Shown: piece after piece, positions 1 through 8,352 of the stretch
How the letters are laid out: each line of letters starts with the position of its first letter
How positions within the stretch are numbered: the first letter of the stretch is position 1
NCBI RefSeq assembly: GCF_900215145.1
Contig: NZ_OBDO01000015.1
Location: 1 to 64,000 of the forward strand
Length of the DNA: 64,000 nucleotides
Source: Geodermatophilus sabuli
GTDB taxonomy: Bacteria; Actinomycetota; Actinomycetes; Mycobacteriales; Geodermatophilaceae
Direction: 5' to 3'
Program-made: the position numbers and the translations under genes
The notes under the pieces: model-generated
What the model saw: the letters and a program-made list of their open reading frames with translations, nothing else
What the model was told of the DNA's origin: nothing
Databases searched by the model: none

Positions 1-1284
1 GGCACGGTCGGCGGTGGCCCACCAGCCGGTGTCACCCGGCGGTGCCCCGGTGTCCGGGGCCAGCGGGGGAGCGGCGCCGGCTGTCCCTTCGCTGTCGACC
101 GGCGCCTCGGGGCCGGCCGGCCCTGCGAGGGTGGCCGAGTCGTCGGCAGTCGGTGGCGGGGTAGGGGCTCGATCGGGTTCGCCGTCGAGCGCGTCAGCGA
201 GCACCCGCTGCTCGACCTCGGCCCACCAGCGTTCGAGCTCGTACTGCTCGATGGCCTGCCACGGCAGGTCGCAGCCGGCCTCGGGGCCTTTCTCGGCGCC
301 GGCTGCGCCGGTCGCGGTGCCGGTGTGGTGGGCGGCGGGTGCGGTGCCGGCCAGCCTCTGCAGGAGCTGGCGGATCATCTCGGCCGGCACCACCTGGCCG
401 TCGACCTCCCCCGGGGCGTCGCCGCCGAGCAGGGTGGCGACCGAGGCGACCACGGTCAGCAGCACCTGGACCGGGGGCAGATCGTTCTCGCCGGGGCGGA
501 GGACGAGGTCCAGCAGGCAGTCGACCATCTTCTGTCCGCGGGTGCGCGCATCGCCGGGATCGTCGGTGAGGGCCTCGGCGCAGGCGGCCAGTGCTCGGTG
601 AAGCGCCTGTGCCTCGGGCATCGTGCAGATCACGGTGAGCGCGGCCATGCCCTCGGCACGCTCCGGGCGCAGGTACACGCCTCGCTCGCGCAGCGCTCGC
701 GCCAGCCGTCGCGCCGCTTCCCGGGCGTCGCGCCGCGCCAGCACCCGGCGGGCCTTGTCGCCCAGCTGCGCCGGGGTGGTCACCGTCGCCCGGCGGCCCA
801 TCCAGGCCAGCAATTCGGCCTCCACCGCCGCGCGGAGTGCGTCGTCGGTGATCGGCGCGACCTTGTCCAGCAGATGCCACAGGTGCCCGGCGTGCAGCAC
901 CCCGGCCTCCAGCGCGGCCAGCGTGCCCGGCAGCCGGTGCACCAAGCTCAGCGACCGCTCCAGCAGCGCCTCGGCGGCCTGCGCGGTCAGGTTCAGCGCC
1001 AGCGCCAGCTCCGGCGTGGCCCACTCGCTGACCCCGCGCAGCACCTCGGGGCGGGCGGCCCACCGGTCGGCGCTCATCGCCCCCGGCTGACCCTGCGCCC
1101 GGTCCGCCGACGCCGGCCGGGACGCGGCGAACGCCGCCACCGCCCGGGCCCGCACAGCGGTCTGCCGGGCGATCTCCCGATCGGCGGTTTGCACCGCACC
1201 GAGCGGACCGGTCGCCCAGCCCACCACCGGCGGGGACGGGGCGGCGGTGGGCGCATCGGCCTCGCTCGCCACTCCCGTCGACAT
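1..1284 (-). CDS. DUF222/13E12 repeat family protein, 3' end beyond left edge
   Basis: Translating the minus strand from the ATG at 1284 gives an unbroken frame of 428 codons to the window edge. It has the Ala/Arg-rich helical character of the DUF222 (13E12 repeat) family, including a segment reading ELALALNLTAQAAEALLERS near residue 80. Family members usually carry an HNH nuclease motif at the C-terminus; that part would lie outside the window, so nuclease activity cannot be judged. A -10-like TATGAT ends six bases before the ATG, which fits a leaderless mRNA and supports this start. A LexA-type box overlaps the -10. The genes are often multicopy in actinobacteria; their function is not settled. 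Confidence 0.8.
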   Translation of the reverse strand, partial: MSTGVASEADAPTAAPSPPVVGWATGPLGAVQTADREIARQTAVRARAVAAFAASRPASADRAQGQPGAMSADRWAARPEVLRGVSEWATPELALALNLTAQAAEALLERSLSLVHRLPGTLAALEAGVLHAGHLWHLLDKVAPITDDALRAAVEAELLAWMGRRATVTTPAQLGDKARRVLARRDAREAARRLARALRERGVYLRPERAEGMAALTVICTMPEAQALHRALAACAEALTDDPGDARTRGQKMVDCLLDLVLRPGENDLPPVQVLLTVVASVATLLGGDAPGEVDGQVVPAEMIRQLLQRLAGTAPAAHHTGTATGAAGAEKGPEAGCDLPWQAIEQYELERWWAEVEQRVLADALDGEPDRAPTPPPTADDSATLAGPAGPEAPVDSEGTAGAAPPLAPDTGAPPGDTGWWATADRA

Positions 1285-1287
1285 GTC

Positions 1288-1320
1288 TCGATCATACGTT
1301 CGAACACGTCGTAGGGGCAA
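1288..1320 (-). promoter_or_regulatory. Leaderless promoter overlapped by a LexA (SOS)-type box
   Basis: On the plus strand 1288-1303 reads TCGATC-ATAC-GTTCGA, one mismatch from the actinobacterial LexA consensus TCGAAC-N4-GTTCGA. Read on the minus strand, TATGAT (1296-1291) is a good -10 and TTGCCC (1320-1315) an acceptable -35 with an 18-base spacer. The box covers the -10, so LexA binding would block transcription of the DUF222 gene. REP13E12 genes of Mycobacterium tuberculosis are known to be LexA/SOS controlled, which makes the match credible. Confidence 0.65.
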
Positions 1321-1396
1321 GGGCAGCGGACGCGTCGTGCCAGGTCAGCGACTCGCAACCGCACCGCGGTCGCCCCCGGAGCAGGTCGCAGGAGCT

Positions 1397-1801
1397 TCAG
1401 TCCGGCAGGACGGCGGTGCCCTGGACCTCCACCAGCGCCTCGTCGTCCCACAGCCGGGCCACGCCGATGCCCGCCATCGCGGGGTAGTCGCTGCCGACGA
1501 GCCGCCGCCACACCGCGCCGACGTCGCGGGCGCGGGCGCGGTAGTCGGCCAGGTCGACCGCGTACACCGTCAGCGAGGCCAGGTGCGCCGGCTCCCCGCC
1601 GGCCGTCCGCAGTGCGGTCAGCAGGTTGCCCAGGGCCTGCTCGAACTGGGCGACGACGTCGCCTCCGACGATCCGGCCCTCGGCGTCCATGGCGGTCTGC
1701 CCGGCGAGGAACACCGTCCGCCCGGGCTGCGCCACCACCGCGTGGCTGAAGCCCGAGGCCCGGGCCAGTTCCGGCGGGTCCACCCGCTCGAGGTGACTCA
1801 C
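1397..1801 (-). CDS. RidA/YjgF/Rid-family protein
   Basis: A 134-residue protein of normal length for the Rid family (trimeric chorismate-mutase-like fold), matching it over its whole length. RidA proper deaminates reactive enamine/imine intermediates using an Arg in a motif like YPARxxV. Here that stretch reads YPAMAGIGV, so the Arg is absent and this is more likely a Rid subfamily member with another or unknown catalytic role. The GTG start overlaps the stop of the upstream SDR gene (GTGA), so the two are translationally coupled. Rid paralogues are common inside amino-acid and aromatic catabolic operons. Confidence 0.8.
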   Translation of the reverse strand: MSHLERVDPPELARASGFSHAVVAQPGRTVFLAGQTAMDAEGRIVGGDVVAQFEQALGNLLTALRTAGGEPAHLASLTVYAVDLADYRARARDVGAVWRRLVGSDYPAMAGIGVARLWDDEALVEVQGTAVLPD

Positions 1802-2556
1802 GACTGCACCGTCCCTCCGTCGACGTTGATCCCCTGCCCGGTGATCGCCGCGCTGCCCACGCAGAGCAGCACCGCGTCGGCCACCTCGTCCGGATCGACG
1901 AGCCGGCCGATCGGCTGGCGGCGGGCCAGCGTCTCGCGCGCCTGCTCCGGGGTGCGCCCGGTCGCGGTGCTGATCGTGGCCACCGTCGCCGCGGTCATCG
2001 GGGTGTCGACGTAGCCGGGGCACACGGCGTTCACCGTGACGCCGGAGCCGGCGACCTCGGCGGCCGCCGACCGGACCAGTCCGAGCAGTCCGTGCTTGCT
2101 GGCGGTGTAGGCCGCGACGTAGGGGTCTCCGCGCTTGGCCGCCGTCGACGCGACCGCCACCACGCGCCCCCACCCGCCCTCGACCATCCCGGGCAGCGCG
2201 CGTCGCAACAGCCGGAAGGGGGCGGTGAGGTTGAGGTCGAGCATCCGTGCCCAGTCCTCGTCGGTGGTCCGCGCCAGCGGGGCCGAGGTGCCGGCGCCCG
2301 CGTTGAGCACCAGCACCTCCACCGGCCCGCCCCATGCACGCTCGACGGCGCCGACGACGGCGTCCGCGGCGATCGGGTCGGTGAGGTCGGCGGGGACGAC
2401 GAGGGCGGGCCCGGGCAGGCCGGCGGCGACCGCGTCGAGCTCCCCGGCGCTGCGCGCGGTGAGCGCGACGGCATGACCCTGGGCGGCCAGCCGGCGGGCG
2501 ACGGCGGCGCCGATGCCCCGCCCCGCGCCGGTCACCAGGCAGCGGCGGGCGACCAC
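1798..2556 (-). CDS. Short-chain dehydrogenase/reductase (SDR)
   Basis: A 252-residue classical SDR. The Rossmann cofactor motif TGAGRGIG is at residues 9-16, NAG at 85-87, and the catalytic Ser137, Tyr150 and Lys154 (YTASK) are all present, so it should be an active NAD(P)-dependent alcohol dehydrogenase or ketoreductase. The substrate cannot be read from sequence. It is transcribed divergently from the BadI-like hydrolase and CoA ligase genes and overlaps the following Rid gene by four bases. The context suggests oxidation of a hydroxyacyl intermediate in aromatic or alicyclic acid breakdown; this is inference. Confidence 0.88.
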   Translation of the reverse strand: MVARRCLVTGAGRGIGAAVARRLAAQGHAVALTARSAGELDAVAAGLPGPALVVPADLTDPIAADAVVGAVERAWGGPVEVLVLNAGAGTSAPLARTTDEDWARMLDLNLTAPFRLLRRALPGMVEGGWGRVVAVASTAAKRGDPYVAAYTASKHGLLGLVRSAAAEVAGSGVTVNAVCPGYVDTPMTAATVATISTATGRTPEQARETLARRQPIGRLVDPDEVADAVLLCVGSAAITGQGINVDGGTVQS

Positions 2557-2653
2557 GCCGGCGAGCTTGCCAGCCGATCGTGACGACCGTCAACATGACG
2601 ACATACCGGCTCCCGCGACCGCCGGCGCCGGGGACCACGGAGGGGTGGTGGGC

Positions 2654-3451
2654 ATGCGGCCCGAGGAGTTCACCGACGTCCGCTACGAGGTCGAGGAGGA
2701 CAACCACGCCGTCGTCACCATCGACCGCCCGGAGCGGATGAACAGCTTCCGCGGGCGCACCGTCGACGAGCTGATCGCGGCGTTCAAGCACGCCTGGGCC
2801 GACCCGCGCGTCGCCGCGGTCATCCTCACCGCGACCGGGGAGCGCGCCTTCTGCACCGGCGGCGACGTCAAGGAGCGCGCCGAGACCGGCGGCTACGGCG
2901 AGACCGAGTGGGGGACGTTCGAGATCGAGCGGCTGCACCGGATCATCCGCGACGTCCCCAAGCCGGTGATCGCCGCGGTCAACGGCATCGCCATCGGCGG
3001 CGGCCACGTCCTGCACGTGCTGTGCGACCTCACCGTCGCCTGCGAGGAGGCGACCTTCGCCCAGGCCGGACCGCGCGTCGGCTCCTTCGACGCCGGCTTC
3101 GGCTCGGCCTACCTCGCGCGGGTCGTCGGGGAGAAGCGGGCCCGCCAGATCTGGTTCCTCCTCGACCGCTACGACGCGGCGACGGCCGAGCGCTGGGGAC
3201 TGGTCAACGAGGTGGTGCCACGCGAGCGGCTGCTGGAGACCGCTCGCGAGTGGGCCCGGAAGATGGGCTCCTACTCGCCGACGGCGCTGCGCTTCCTCAA
3301 GCACTCGTTCAACGCCGACACCGACCACCTGAGCGGCGTCTCGCACCTGGCCTTCGACGGGCTGTCCCTGTTCGCGGTCAGCGAGGAGGGCATGGAGGGC
3401 GCCCGGGCCTTCGCCGAGAAGCGGCCGCCGGACTTCCGCCGCTTCCGGTGA
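2654..3451 (+). CDS. Enoyl-CoA hydratase/isomerase family, BadI-like 2-ketocyclohexanecarboxyl-CoA hydrolase
   Basis: A 265-residue crotonase-fold protein. It has CTGGD at residues 67-71 and the oxyanion-hole stretch NGIAIGGGHVL at 110-120. The overall pattern (FTDVRYEV near the N-terminus, RPERMNSFRGRTVDEL, VGSFDAGFG around 143-150, EKRPPDFR at the end) is that of the MenB/BadI branch rather than ordinary beta-oxidation hydratases. BadI opens the ring of 2-ketocyclohexane-1-carboxyl-CoA to pimelyl-CoA. The ATG is chosen because GGAGG (2639-2643) lies at a proper distance; GTG codons at 2645 and 2648 are too close. A CoA ligase gene follows on the same strand. Confidence 0.75.
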   Translation: MRPEEFTDVRYEVEEDNHAVVTIDRPERMNSFRGRTVDELIAAFKHAWADPRVAAVILTATGERAFCTGGDVKERAETGGYGETEWGTFEIERLHRIIRDVPKPVIAAVNGIAIGGGHVLHVLCDLTVACEEATFAQAGPRVGSFDAGFGSAYLARVVGEKRARQIWFLLDRYDAATAERWGLVNEVVPRERLLETAREWARKMGSYSPTALRFLKHSFNADTDHLSGVSHLAFDGLSLFAVSEEGMEGARAFAEKRPPDFRRFR

Positions 3452-3557
3452 CGCCCCGCCCGTGGGACGAGCTACACGTGCCTTGACGCCGGGCGTCGGG
3501 GCGTCGAACATCCGGGCACCGCCCGACCCGGCTGACGACGTCCCGAGGTGGCCCCCG

Positions 3558-5354
3558 ATGCCCGACACCTTCAGCCCTCCGCGCATCCACTCCGAGCAGC
3601 TGCCCGACGGGCGGCTGTTGCTGCGGTCGACCGAACCGCTCGGCGAGCACGCGGTGAGCGTCGTCCACGACTTCCGGGCGCACAGCGAGGCCCACCCCGA
3701 CCGGCTGCTCGTCGCCGAGCGTGGCCCCGACGGCGAGTGGGCGCGTCTGACGTGGGGCGAGGTGCGAGAGCAGGCCGACCGGCTGGCGCAGGGGCTGCTC
3801 GACCGCGGGCTGGCCGACCGGCCGGTCATGGTCCTGTCCGGCAACAGCCGGCTGCACCTGCTCGTCGCGCTGGCCGCCATGACGGTGGGCGCGCCCGTCG
3901 TCCCGACCAGCGTCGCGTACTCGCTGCAGAGCGCCGACCACGCCAAGCTGCGGGCGATGGCCGACCTGGTCGACCCGGGGCTCGTCGTCGCCGAGGACGC
4001 CTCCTTCGCCCGAGCGGTCGCCGCCGTGGCCGGCGGCCGGCCGGTGCTCAGCCGGGACGGCGATCTGCCCGGCTCGCTGCCCGTCGCGGAGTTCGGTGCC
4101 TCGCCGAGCCCCGAGGTGGACCGCCGGTGCTCCGCGCTGCGCCGGGGAGACGTCGCCAAGATCCTCTTCACGTCCGGGTCGACCGGCGCCCCCAAGGGGG
4201 TCCTCAACACCCACGGCATGCTGTCGGCCAACCAGCAGCAGATGCGCCAGGTCTGGCCGTTCCTGGAGGACGAGCCGCCCGTCCTGCTCGACTGGTTGCC
4301 GTGGAGCCACACCTTCGGCGGGAACCACGACTCGAACCTGGTGCTGTCCAACGGCGGCACGCTCTGGATCGACGACGGCCGGCCGGTTCCCGGACTGGTC
4401 GAGCGGACCGTGCGCAACCTGTCCGACGCCCGCCCGACGGTGTACCTGAACGTGCCCGCGGGATACGCCGTCCTGCTGCCACACCTGGAGCGGGACGAGG
4501 CGGCCGCGCGGGCCTTCCTGTCCCGCCTGCGGCTCGGGTTCTTCGCCGCGGCGGCGCTGCCCCAGCAGCTGTGGGACCGGATCAACGAGCTGGCCGCCGC
4601 CCACGGCTCCGCCATGGAGATGACCACCTCCTGGGGCCTGACCGAGACCGCCCCGGCCGCGACCAGCGCGCACTACCCGATCACCCGCAGCGACGTCCTG
4701 GGCGTGCCGCTGCCGGGGGTGGAGCTGGCCCTGGTGCCCGTGGGGGCCAAGACGGAGGTCCGGGTGCGCGGCGCGAACGTGACGCCGGGCTACCACCGCC
4801 GTCCCGACCTCACCGCCGCCGCGTTCGACGAGGACGGCTTCTTCCGCACCGGTGACGCCGTGGCCCTCGCCGATCCCGACGACCCGGCGGCCGGCCTGGT
4901 CTTCCGGGGCCGGATCGCCGAGGACTTCAAGCTGATGACCGGCACCTTCGTCAGCGTCGGCACGCTGCGCCCCCAGCTGCTGTCCGCCTCGCACGGGCTG
5001 GTCACCGACGCGGTGATCTGCGGTCAGGACGCCGGGTTCGTGAGTGCGATGGTGTGGCTGCACCCCGAGCACGCCGCTCGGGTGGACGCCGACGGCGTGC
5101 CGGACGACGGCCTGCGCGCCGAGCTGGTCGCGACGATGGAGCGGCTGGCCGCGCAGGGCGGCGGCTCGTCCCAGACGGTCGAGCGGTTGCTCGTGCTCGG
5201 CGAGCCGGCCCAGCTGGACGCCGGCGAGATCACCGACAAGGGCTACGTCAACCAGGCCGCCGTCCGTGACCGCCGGGCCGACCTGGTCGCCCTGCTCACC
5301 GCCGAGCCGCCGTCCCCACGGGTGATCGTGCGGGCGGGCGGGCAGGATCGCTGA
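3558..5354 (+). CDS. AMP-forming CoA ligase, feruloyl-CoA synthetase-like
   Basis: A 598-residue adenylate-forming enzyme. The AMP-binding P-loop FTSGSTGAPKG lies near residues 204-214 and an aromatic-pocket region WLPWSHTFGG near 275. The TSWGLTETAPAAT motif (about 355-367) and the RTGD motif follow. The long N-terminal part beginning with the pattern LLRSTEPLGEHAVSV and the C-terminal EITDKGYVN are typical of feruloyl-CoA synthetase-type enzymes that activate hydroxycinnamates, but another aromatic or alicyclic acid is possible. The start follows GAGGTGG at a normal distance. It lies between the BadI-like hydrolase and an amidohydrolase, suggesting one catabolic operon. Confidence 0.8.
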   Translation: MPDTFSPPRIHSEQLPDGRLLLRSTEPLGEHAVSVVHDFRAHSEAHPDRLLVAERGPDGEWARLTWGEVREQADRLAQGLLDRGLADRPVMVLSGNSRLHLLVALAAMTVGAPVVPTSVAYSLQSADHAKLRAMADLVDPGLVVAEDASFARAVAAVAGGRPVLSRDGDLPGSLPVAEFGASPSPEVDRRCSALRRGDVAKILFTSGSTGAPKGVLNTHGMLSANQQQMRQVWPFLEDEPPVLLDWLPWSHTFGGNHDSNLVLSNGGTLWIDDGRPVPGLVERTVRNLSDARPTVYLNVPAGYAVLLPHLERDEAAARAFLSRLRLGFFAAAALPQQLWDRINELAAAHGSAMEMTTSWGLTETAPAATSAHYPITRSDVLGVPLPGVELALVPVGAKTEVRVRGANVTPGYHRRPDLTAAAFDEDGFFRTGDAVALADPDDPAAGLVFRGRIAEDFKLMTGTFVSVGTLRPQLLSASHGLVTDAVICGQDAGFVSAMVWLHPEHAARVDADGVPDDGLRAELVATMERLAAQGGGSSQTVERLLVLGEPAQLDAGEITDKGYVNQAAVRDRRADLVALLTAEPPSPRVIVRAGGQDR

Positions 5355-5355
5355 C

Positions 5356-6216
5356 GTGCTCGACGGACACCTCCTCGTGGACGCGCACGTCCACGTCCCG
5401 CACCTGTCCACCCTGGCGCCGGCCTGGATCGACTGGGCACGGCAGTTCGGCCCCCCCGGCATCCTCGAGGAGGTGTGGCGCCCCGACGGCAGCCCCGACC
5501 CCGCGGTGCTGGACCGGATCTTCGCCGAGGACGGCGTCGACGTCGCGCTGCTGTTCTGCGAGTACAGCCCCAGGGCGACCGGCTACCAGCTCTTCGACGA
5601 CCTGCTGCCCATCGTCGAGCACGACCCGCGGCGGTTCCGCCCGGTGGCCAACGTCAACCCGCACCTGCACTTCCCGATCGCCCGTGAGCTCACGCGTCAG
5701 CTCGACCACGGCGCGGCGGCGCTGAAGATCCACCCGGTGCACGGCGGGTTCCGCGCCGACGACGCCGCGATGTACCCGGCCTACGCCGTCCTCGTCGAGC
5801 GCGGTGTGCCCCTGGTCGTGCACTGCGGCACCAGCAGCTTCCCCGGCTCGACCAACGCCTACGCCGACCCGCAGCTGCTCGACGCCGTCCTCCGGGACTT
5901 CCCCGACCTGCAGGTCGTCCTCGCCCACGGCGGCCGCGGCTGGTGGTACGACGCCGCGGCGTTCCTCGCCGTCTCCCGGCCCAACGTGTGGATCGAGCTG
6001 TCCGGCCTGCCGCCCAAGCGGCTCCCGGAGTACTACGCCCGGTTCGACCTCGCCCGACTGGCCCGCAAGTGGATCTACGGCACCGACTGGCCCGGGGTCC
6101 CCGGACAGGCGGCGAACGCCCGCGCGGTCGCCTCGCTGGGGCTGCCCGAGGACGTCGTCCCGCTGGTGCTGGGGGAGAACGCGCGGCGGGTCTACGCGGG
6201 GCTGGACCCCCGCTGA
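5356..6216 (+). CDS. Amidohydrolase-2 family metal-dependent hydrolase
   Basis: A 286-residue TIM-barrel hydrolase of the amidohydrolase-2 type (PF04909). The metal-binding HxH is DAHVH at residues 9-13, followed by ALKIHPVHGGF, HCGTSS and the GTDWPG motif containing the conserved Asp. Relatives include decarboxylases such as ACMSD and gamma-resorcylate decarboxylase, and lactonases such as 2-pyrone-4,6-dicarboxylate hydrolase (LigI). The sequence alone does not choose between them. It starts with GTG one base after the ligase stop, so it is co-transcribed with the ligase. A LigI role would complement the LigAB cluster at 37795-42045, but that link is speculative. Confidence 0.78.
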   Translation: MLDGHLLVDAHVHVPHLSTLAPAWIDWARQFGPPGILEEVWRPDGSPDPAVLDRIFAEDGVDVALLFCEYSPRATGYQLFDDLLPIVEHDPRRFRPVANVNPHLHFPIARELTRQLDHGAAALKIHPVHGGFRADDAAMYPAYAVLVERGVPLVVHCGTSSFPGSTNAYADPQLLDAVLRDFPDLQVVLAHGGRGWWYDAAAFLAVSRPNVWIELSGLPPKRLPEYYARFDLARLARKWIYGTDWPGVPGQAANARAVASLGLPEDVVPLVLGENARRVYAGLDPR

Positions 6217-6292
6217 GCCGACCCCGGTTCGTCCGCCCGGCGGGCATCGGTCAGGATGGAGCGGATGTACCGGGGGAAGGGAGACGTCGGCC

Positions 6293-6892
6293 ATGGGCAG
6301 ACACCGGGCACCTGACGCGGACCCCACCGACTTCGACGCGGCGACCAGCGCGCTCGTCGACGTCAGCGGCGACTACGAGATCGACGCCGCGCACACCCGC
6401 ATCGGCATCCGCGCCCGCCACGCGATGGTCACCACGGTCCGCGGCTCCTTCACCGAGTTCGCCGGCACCGCCCACCTGGACACGGCCCACCCGCCGGCCA
6501 GCAGGGTGACCCTGCGCATCCGGACGGCGAGCATCGACACCGGCCAGCCCGACCGCGACGCCCACCTGCGCTCGCCGGACTTCCTCGACGTCGAGACGTA
6601 CCCGGAGATCGTCTTCGTCTCCACCGACGTGGAGCAGGTCGAGGCCGACGTCTACACGGTGTCCGGCGACCTCACCATCCGCGGCACCACCCGCCCGGTC
6701 TCGGTGGACTTCACCCTCACCGGTTCGGCGAAGGACCCGTTCGGGCAGACCCGGGTGGGCTTCGAGGGCGCGGTGGCGATCAAGCGCAGCGACTGGGGCC
6801 TGACCTGGAACACGCCCCTGGACACCGGCGGCGTACTGGTCAGCGACCGCATCCAGATCGAGTTCGACGTCTCCGCCGTCCGCGTCGCCTAG
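6293..6892 (+). CDS. YceI family protein
   Basis: A 199-residue protein with a full YceI-type lipocalin-like domain from about residue 28: DYEIDAAHTRIGIRARH, then LRSPDFLDVETYPEIVF, then LTIRGTTRPVSVDFTL. YceI proteins bind long isoprenoid or polyprenyl molecules. Unlike the periplasmic Escherichia coli protein, this one has no signal peptide, so it should be cytosolic, as is common in actinobacteria. The ATG is preceded by GGGAAGGGAGA. It ends in TAG with nothing resembling a selenoprotein continuation. It stands alone between the amidohydrolase and a small unknown gene. Confidence 0.88.
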   Translation: MGRHRAPDADPTDFDAATSALVDVSGDYEIDAAHTRIGIRARHAMVTTVRGSFTEFAGTAHLDTAHPPASRVTLRIRTASIDTGQPDRDAHLRSPDFLDVETYPEIVFVSTDVEQVEADVYTVSGDLTIRGTTRPVSVDFTLTGSAKDPFGQTRVGFEGAVAIKRSDWGLTWNTPLDTGGVLVSDRIQIEFDVSAVRVA

Positions 6893-6971
6893 CGGATCGG
6901 GACCTCGGGCCCGGGACGGCGTGGTTCCGGATCCGTAGCGTGCTGCGCACCGTCGGTGCGAGGGGGAACGC

Positions 6972-7253
6972 ATGCCGGTCGTCGTCGCGCGCCTGCTCTG
7001 GGCCTGCGCCACACCCGAGGAGGAGCGGCGGCTGCGGGAGCTGCTGCGGCCGGGCAGTTGGGCAGGGGACGGCTGTCTCACCCGCCGGCTGGGCTGGGAG
7101 TGCGACGCGCTGGTCGGCATCGAGGTCTGGGCCGACGAGGCGGTCGCCGGCCGCGGGGTCGCCGCGCTGACCGCCCGGCTGCGGACGGCGGGCCTGCCGG
7201 TGCCGGTCGCCTGCCTGCGCACGGTCCCCGGCGACGGCTGGTCGACGGACTGA
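6972..7253 (+). CDS. Small conserved-looking hypothetical protein
   Basis: A 93-residue protein that I do not recognise. It is well formed: a good ribosome site (GAGGGGGA) precedes the ATG, codon use fits the neighbours, and TAGCGT at 6936-6941 could be a -10. It begins PVVVARLLWACATPEEERRL, has three Cys, and alternates predicted helix and strand; there is no signal peptide or membrane segment. It ends five bases before the stop of the convergent membrane-protein gene. No function is assigned. Confidence 0.55.
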   Translation: MPVVVARLLWACATPEEERRLRELLRPGSWAGDGCLTRRLGWECDALVGIEVWADEAVAGRGVAALTARLRTAGLPVPVACLRTVPGDGWSTD

Positions 7254-7257
7254 CGGG

Positions 7258-7746
7258 TCAGCGCCCGTGCCGGTCCCGGTAGCGAGCGGCGCGCCTGGCC
7301 GCGGCGGCGGCCCGGCGGCGTTCGCTCTCCCGCTGCTCCCGCAGGTGGCCGGCGCGCTCCCGGTGCACGGTGGCGGTGCCGGCCGGGTAGCCGACCTTCA
7401 CCACCCGGTTCTCGACGCTCTCGGGCATGTAGGCCAGGGAGTAGAACAGCGCGAGGGCCAGCCCGCCGCCCGCGCATGCGGCGCGCAGCCCCCACGAGGC
7501 CGGCAGCAGCGTCATGATCAGGAGGATCGGCACGGCGAGCTGGACCACCGTGCGGGCCAGGTGGCGCAGCCACCACGTACCGGTCGTGGTGTCGTACAGC
7601 ACCCAGCCGCGGTGCCGTTTGGGCAGGCTGCCGCCGAAGGCGTACCACAACCAGCGGTGCGGGGCTGGCCGGACGATCGGCTCGGTCGGGTCGGGCCCGG
7701 CGGGGTCTGCCATGACGGCTGTGTGCTCCTGCTCGACGACGCTCAC
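7258..7746 (-). CDS. Two-helix membrane protein, DUF5313-like
   Basis: A 162-residue protein. After a Pro-rich start it has RWLWYAFGGSLPKRHRGWV (about 32-50) and DTTTGTWWLRH, then two hydrophobic segments around residues 66-83 and 86-106, and a charged Arg/Ala-rich tail. This arrangement resembles the actinobacterial DUF5313 family of unknown function (recalled by pattern, moderate certainty). The upstream gap holds two perfect inverted repeats, one sharing its core with a repeat in front of the neighbouring MarR-type gene, so that regulator may control it. Confidence 0.65.
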   Translation of the reverse strand: MSVVEQEHTAVMADPAGPDPTEPIVRPAPHRWLWYAFGGSLPKRHRGWVLYDTTTGTWWLRHLARTVVQLAVPILLIMTLLPASWGLRAACAGGGLALALFYSLAYMPESVENRVVKVGYPAGTATVHRERAGHLREQRESERRRAAAAARRAARYRDRHGR

Positions 7747-7781
7747 GTCCCCATCATGCCCCAGATTGCTGGGACACCAAG

Positions 7782-7811
7782 AATTGGCGTACCAATTGTT
7801 AGCAGGCTAAC
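7782..7811. promoter_or_regulatory. Two adjacent perfect inverted repeats, candidate MarR operators
   Basis: 7782-7797 reads AATTGG-CGTA-CCAATT and 7798-7811 reads GTTAGC-AG-GCTAAC; both are perfect palindromic arms. They sit in the 90-base gap upstream of the membrane-protein gene and just after the end of the MarR-type gene. The core TTGG-N4-CCAA recurs at 8379-8390 in front of the MarR-type gene. There is no U-run, so a terminator is less likely than an operator. Confidence 0.6.
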
Positions 7812-7836
7812 AGCCGCTCGGGTCGGCCGGCCGGAT

Positions 7837-8346
7837 TCAGGCGACGGTGGCGTCCGCTCCGGCCTCGTCCCCCTCGGCGGGGTGGGCCAGGGCCTGCTGC
7901 GAGGCGGCGATCACCTGGGTGAGCACCTCGTGCAGGCTCATCAACTGCTCGACCGGCATGCCCAGGCGCTCGACGATGCCAGCGGGGATCTTCTCCGCCT
8001 GTTCGCGCAGCGCCGTGCCCTTGTCGGTCAACGCGAGCGCGAGGTTGCGCTGGTCCTTCGGGTCCCGCTCCCGGCGCAGCAGGCCGGCGGCCTCCAGTCG
8101 CTTCAGCAGGGGTGAGAGCGTGCCGGGGTCCAGTTGCAGCAGGCCGGACAGTGCCTTGACCGACAGGGACCCGTGCTGCCACAGCGCCAGCATCACCAGG
8201 TACTGCGGGTGGGTCAGGCCCAGCGGCTCGAGCACCGGGCGGTAGACGGCGACCACGTTGCGGGCGGCCACGGACAGGGCGAAGCACACCTGTCGATCCA
8301 GGGCGAGCACGTCCTCCGGAGGCTGAGGCATCTGGCGTGTCGTCAC
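7837..8346 (-). CDS. MarR-family regulator, OhrR-like
   Basis: A 169-residue winged-helix regulator. The stretch LDRQVCFALSVAARNVVAVYRPVLEPLGLTHPQYLVMLALW matches the OhrR subfamily, including the single Cys in the LDRQxCFAL motif that senses organic peroxides in OhrR. The winged helix follows (LSVKALSGLLQLDPGTLSPLLKRLE). The GTG at 8346 is preferred because TATGCT lies exactly six bases upstream, suggesting leaderless transcription; a longer N-terminus is possible. No ohr gene lies beside it, so its targets are probably itself and the neighbouring membrane protein. Confidence 0.82.
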   Translation of the reverse strand: MTTRQMPQPPEDVLALDRQVCFALSVAARNVVAVYRPVLEPLGLTHPQYLVMLALWQHGSLSVKALSGLLQLDPGTLSPLLKRLEAAGLLRRERDPKDQRNLALALTDKGTALREQAEKIPAGIVERLGMPVEQLMSLHEVLTQVIAASQQALAHPAEGDEAGADATVA

Positions 8347-8352
8347 CCGTCC

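Noticed and set aside
1397..4627. A 1076-codon open frame on the minus strand
   Set aside because: Only its last 134 codons encode a real protein (RidA family). The rest is low-complexity shadow of the SDR, hydrolase and ligase genes, as often happens in GC-rich DNA.
5356..6216. Firm assignment of the amidohydrolase as LigI
   Set aside because: The metal motifs fit many amidohydrolase-2 enzymes and the gene is over 30 kb from ligAB, in another operon.
6890..6892. TAG ends of the YceI gene, and similarly at 15354, 27335 and 48174, as possible recoded codons
   Set aside because: Each protein is full length at its TAG, there is no UxxC/UGSC context and no family sequence continues beyond.
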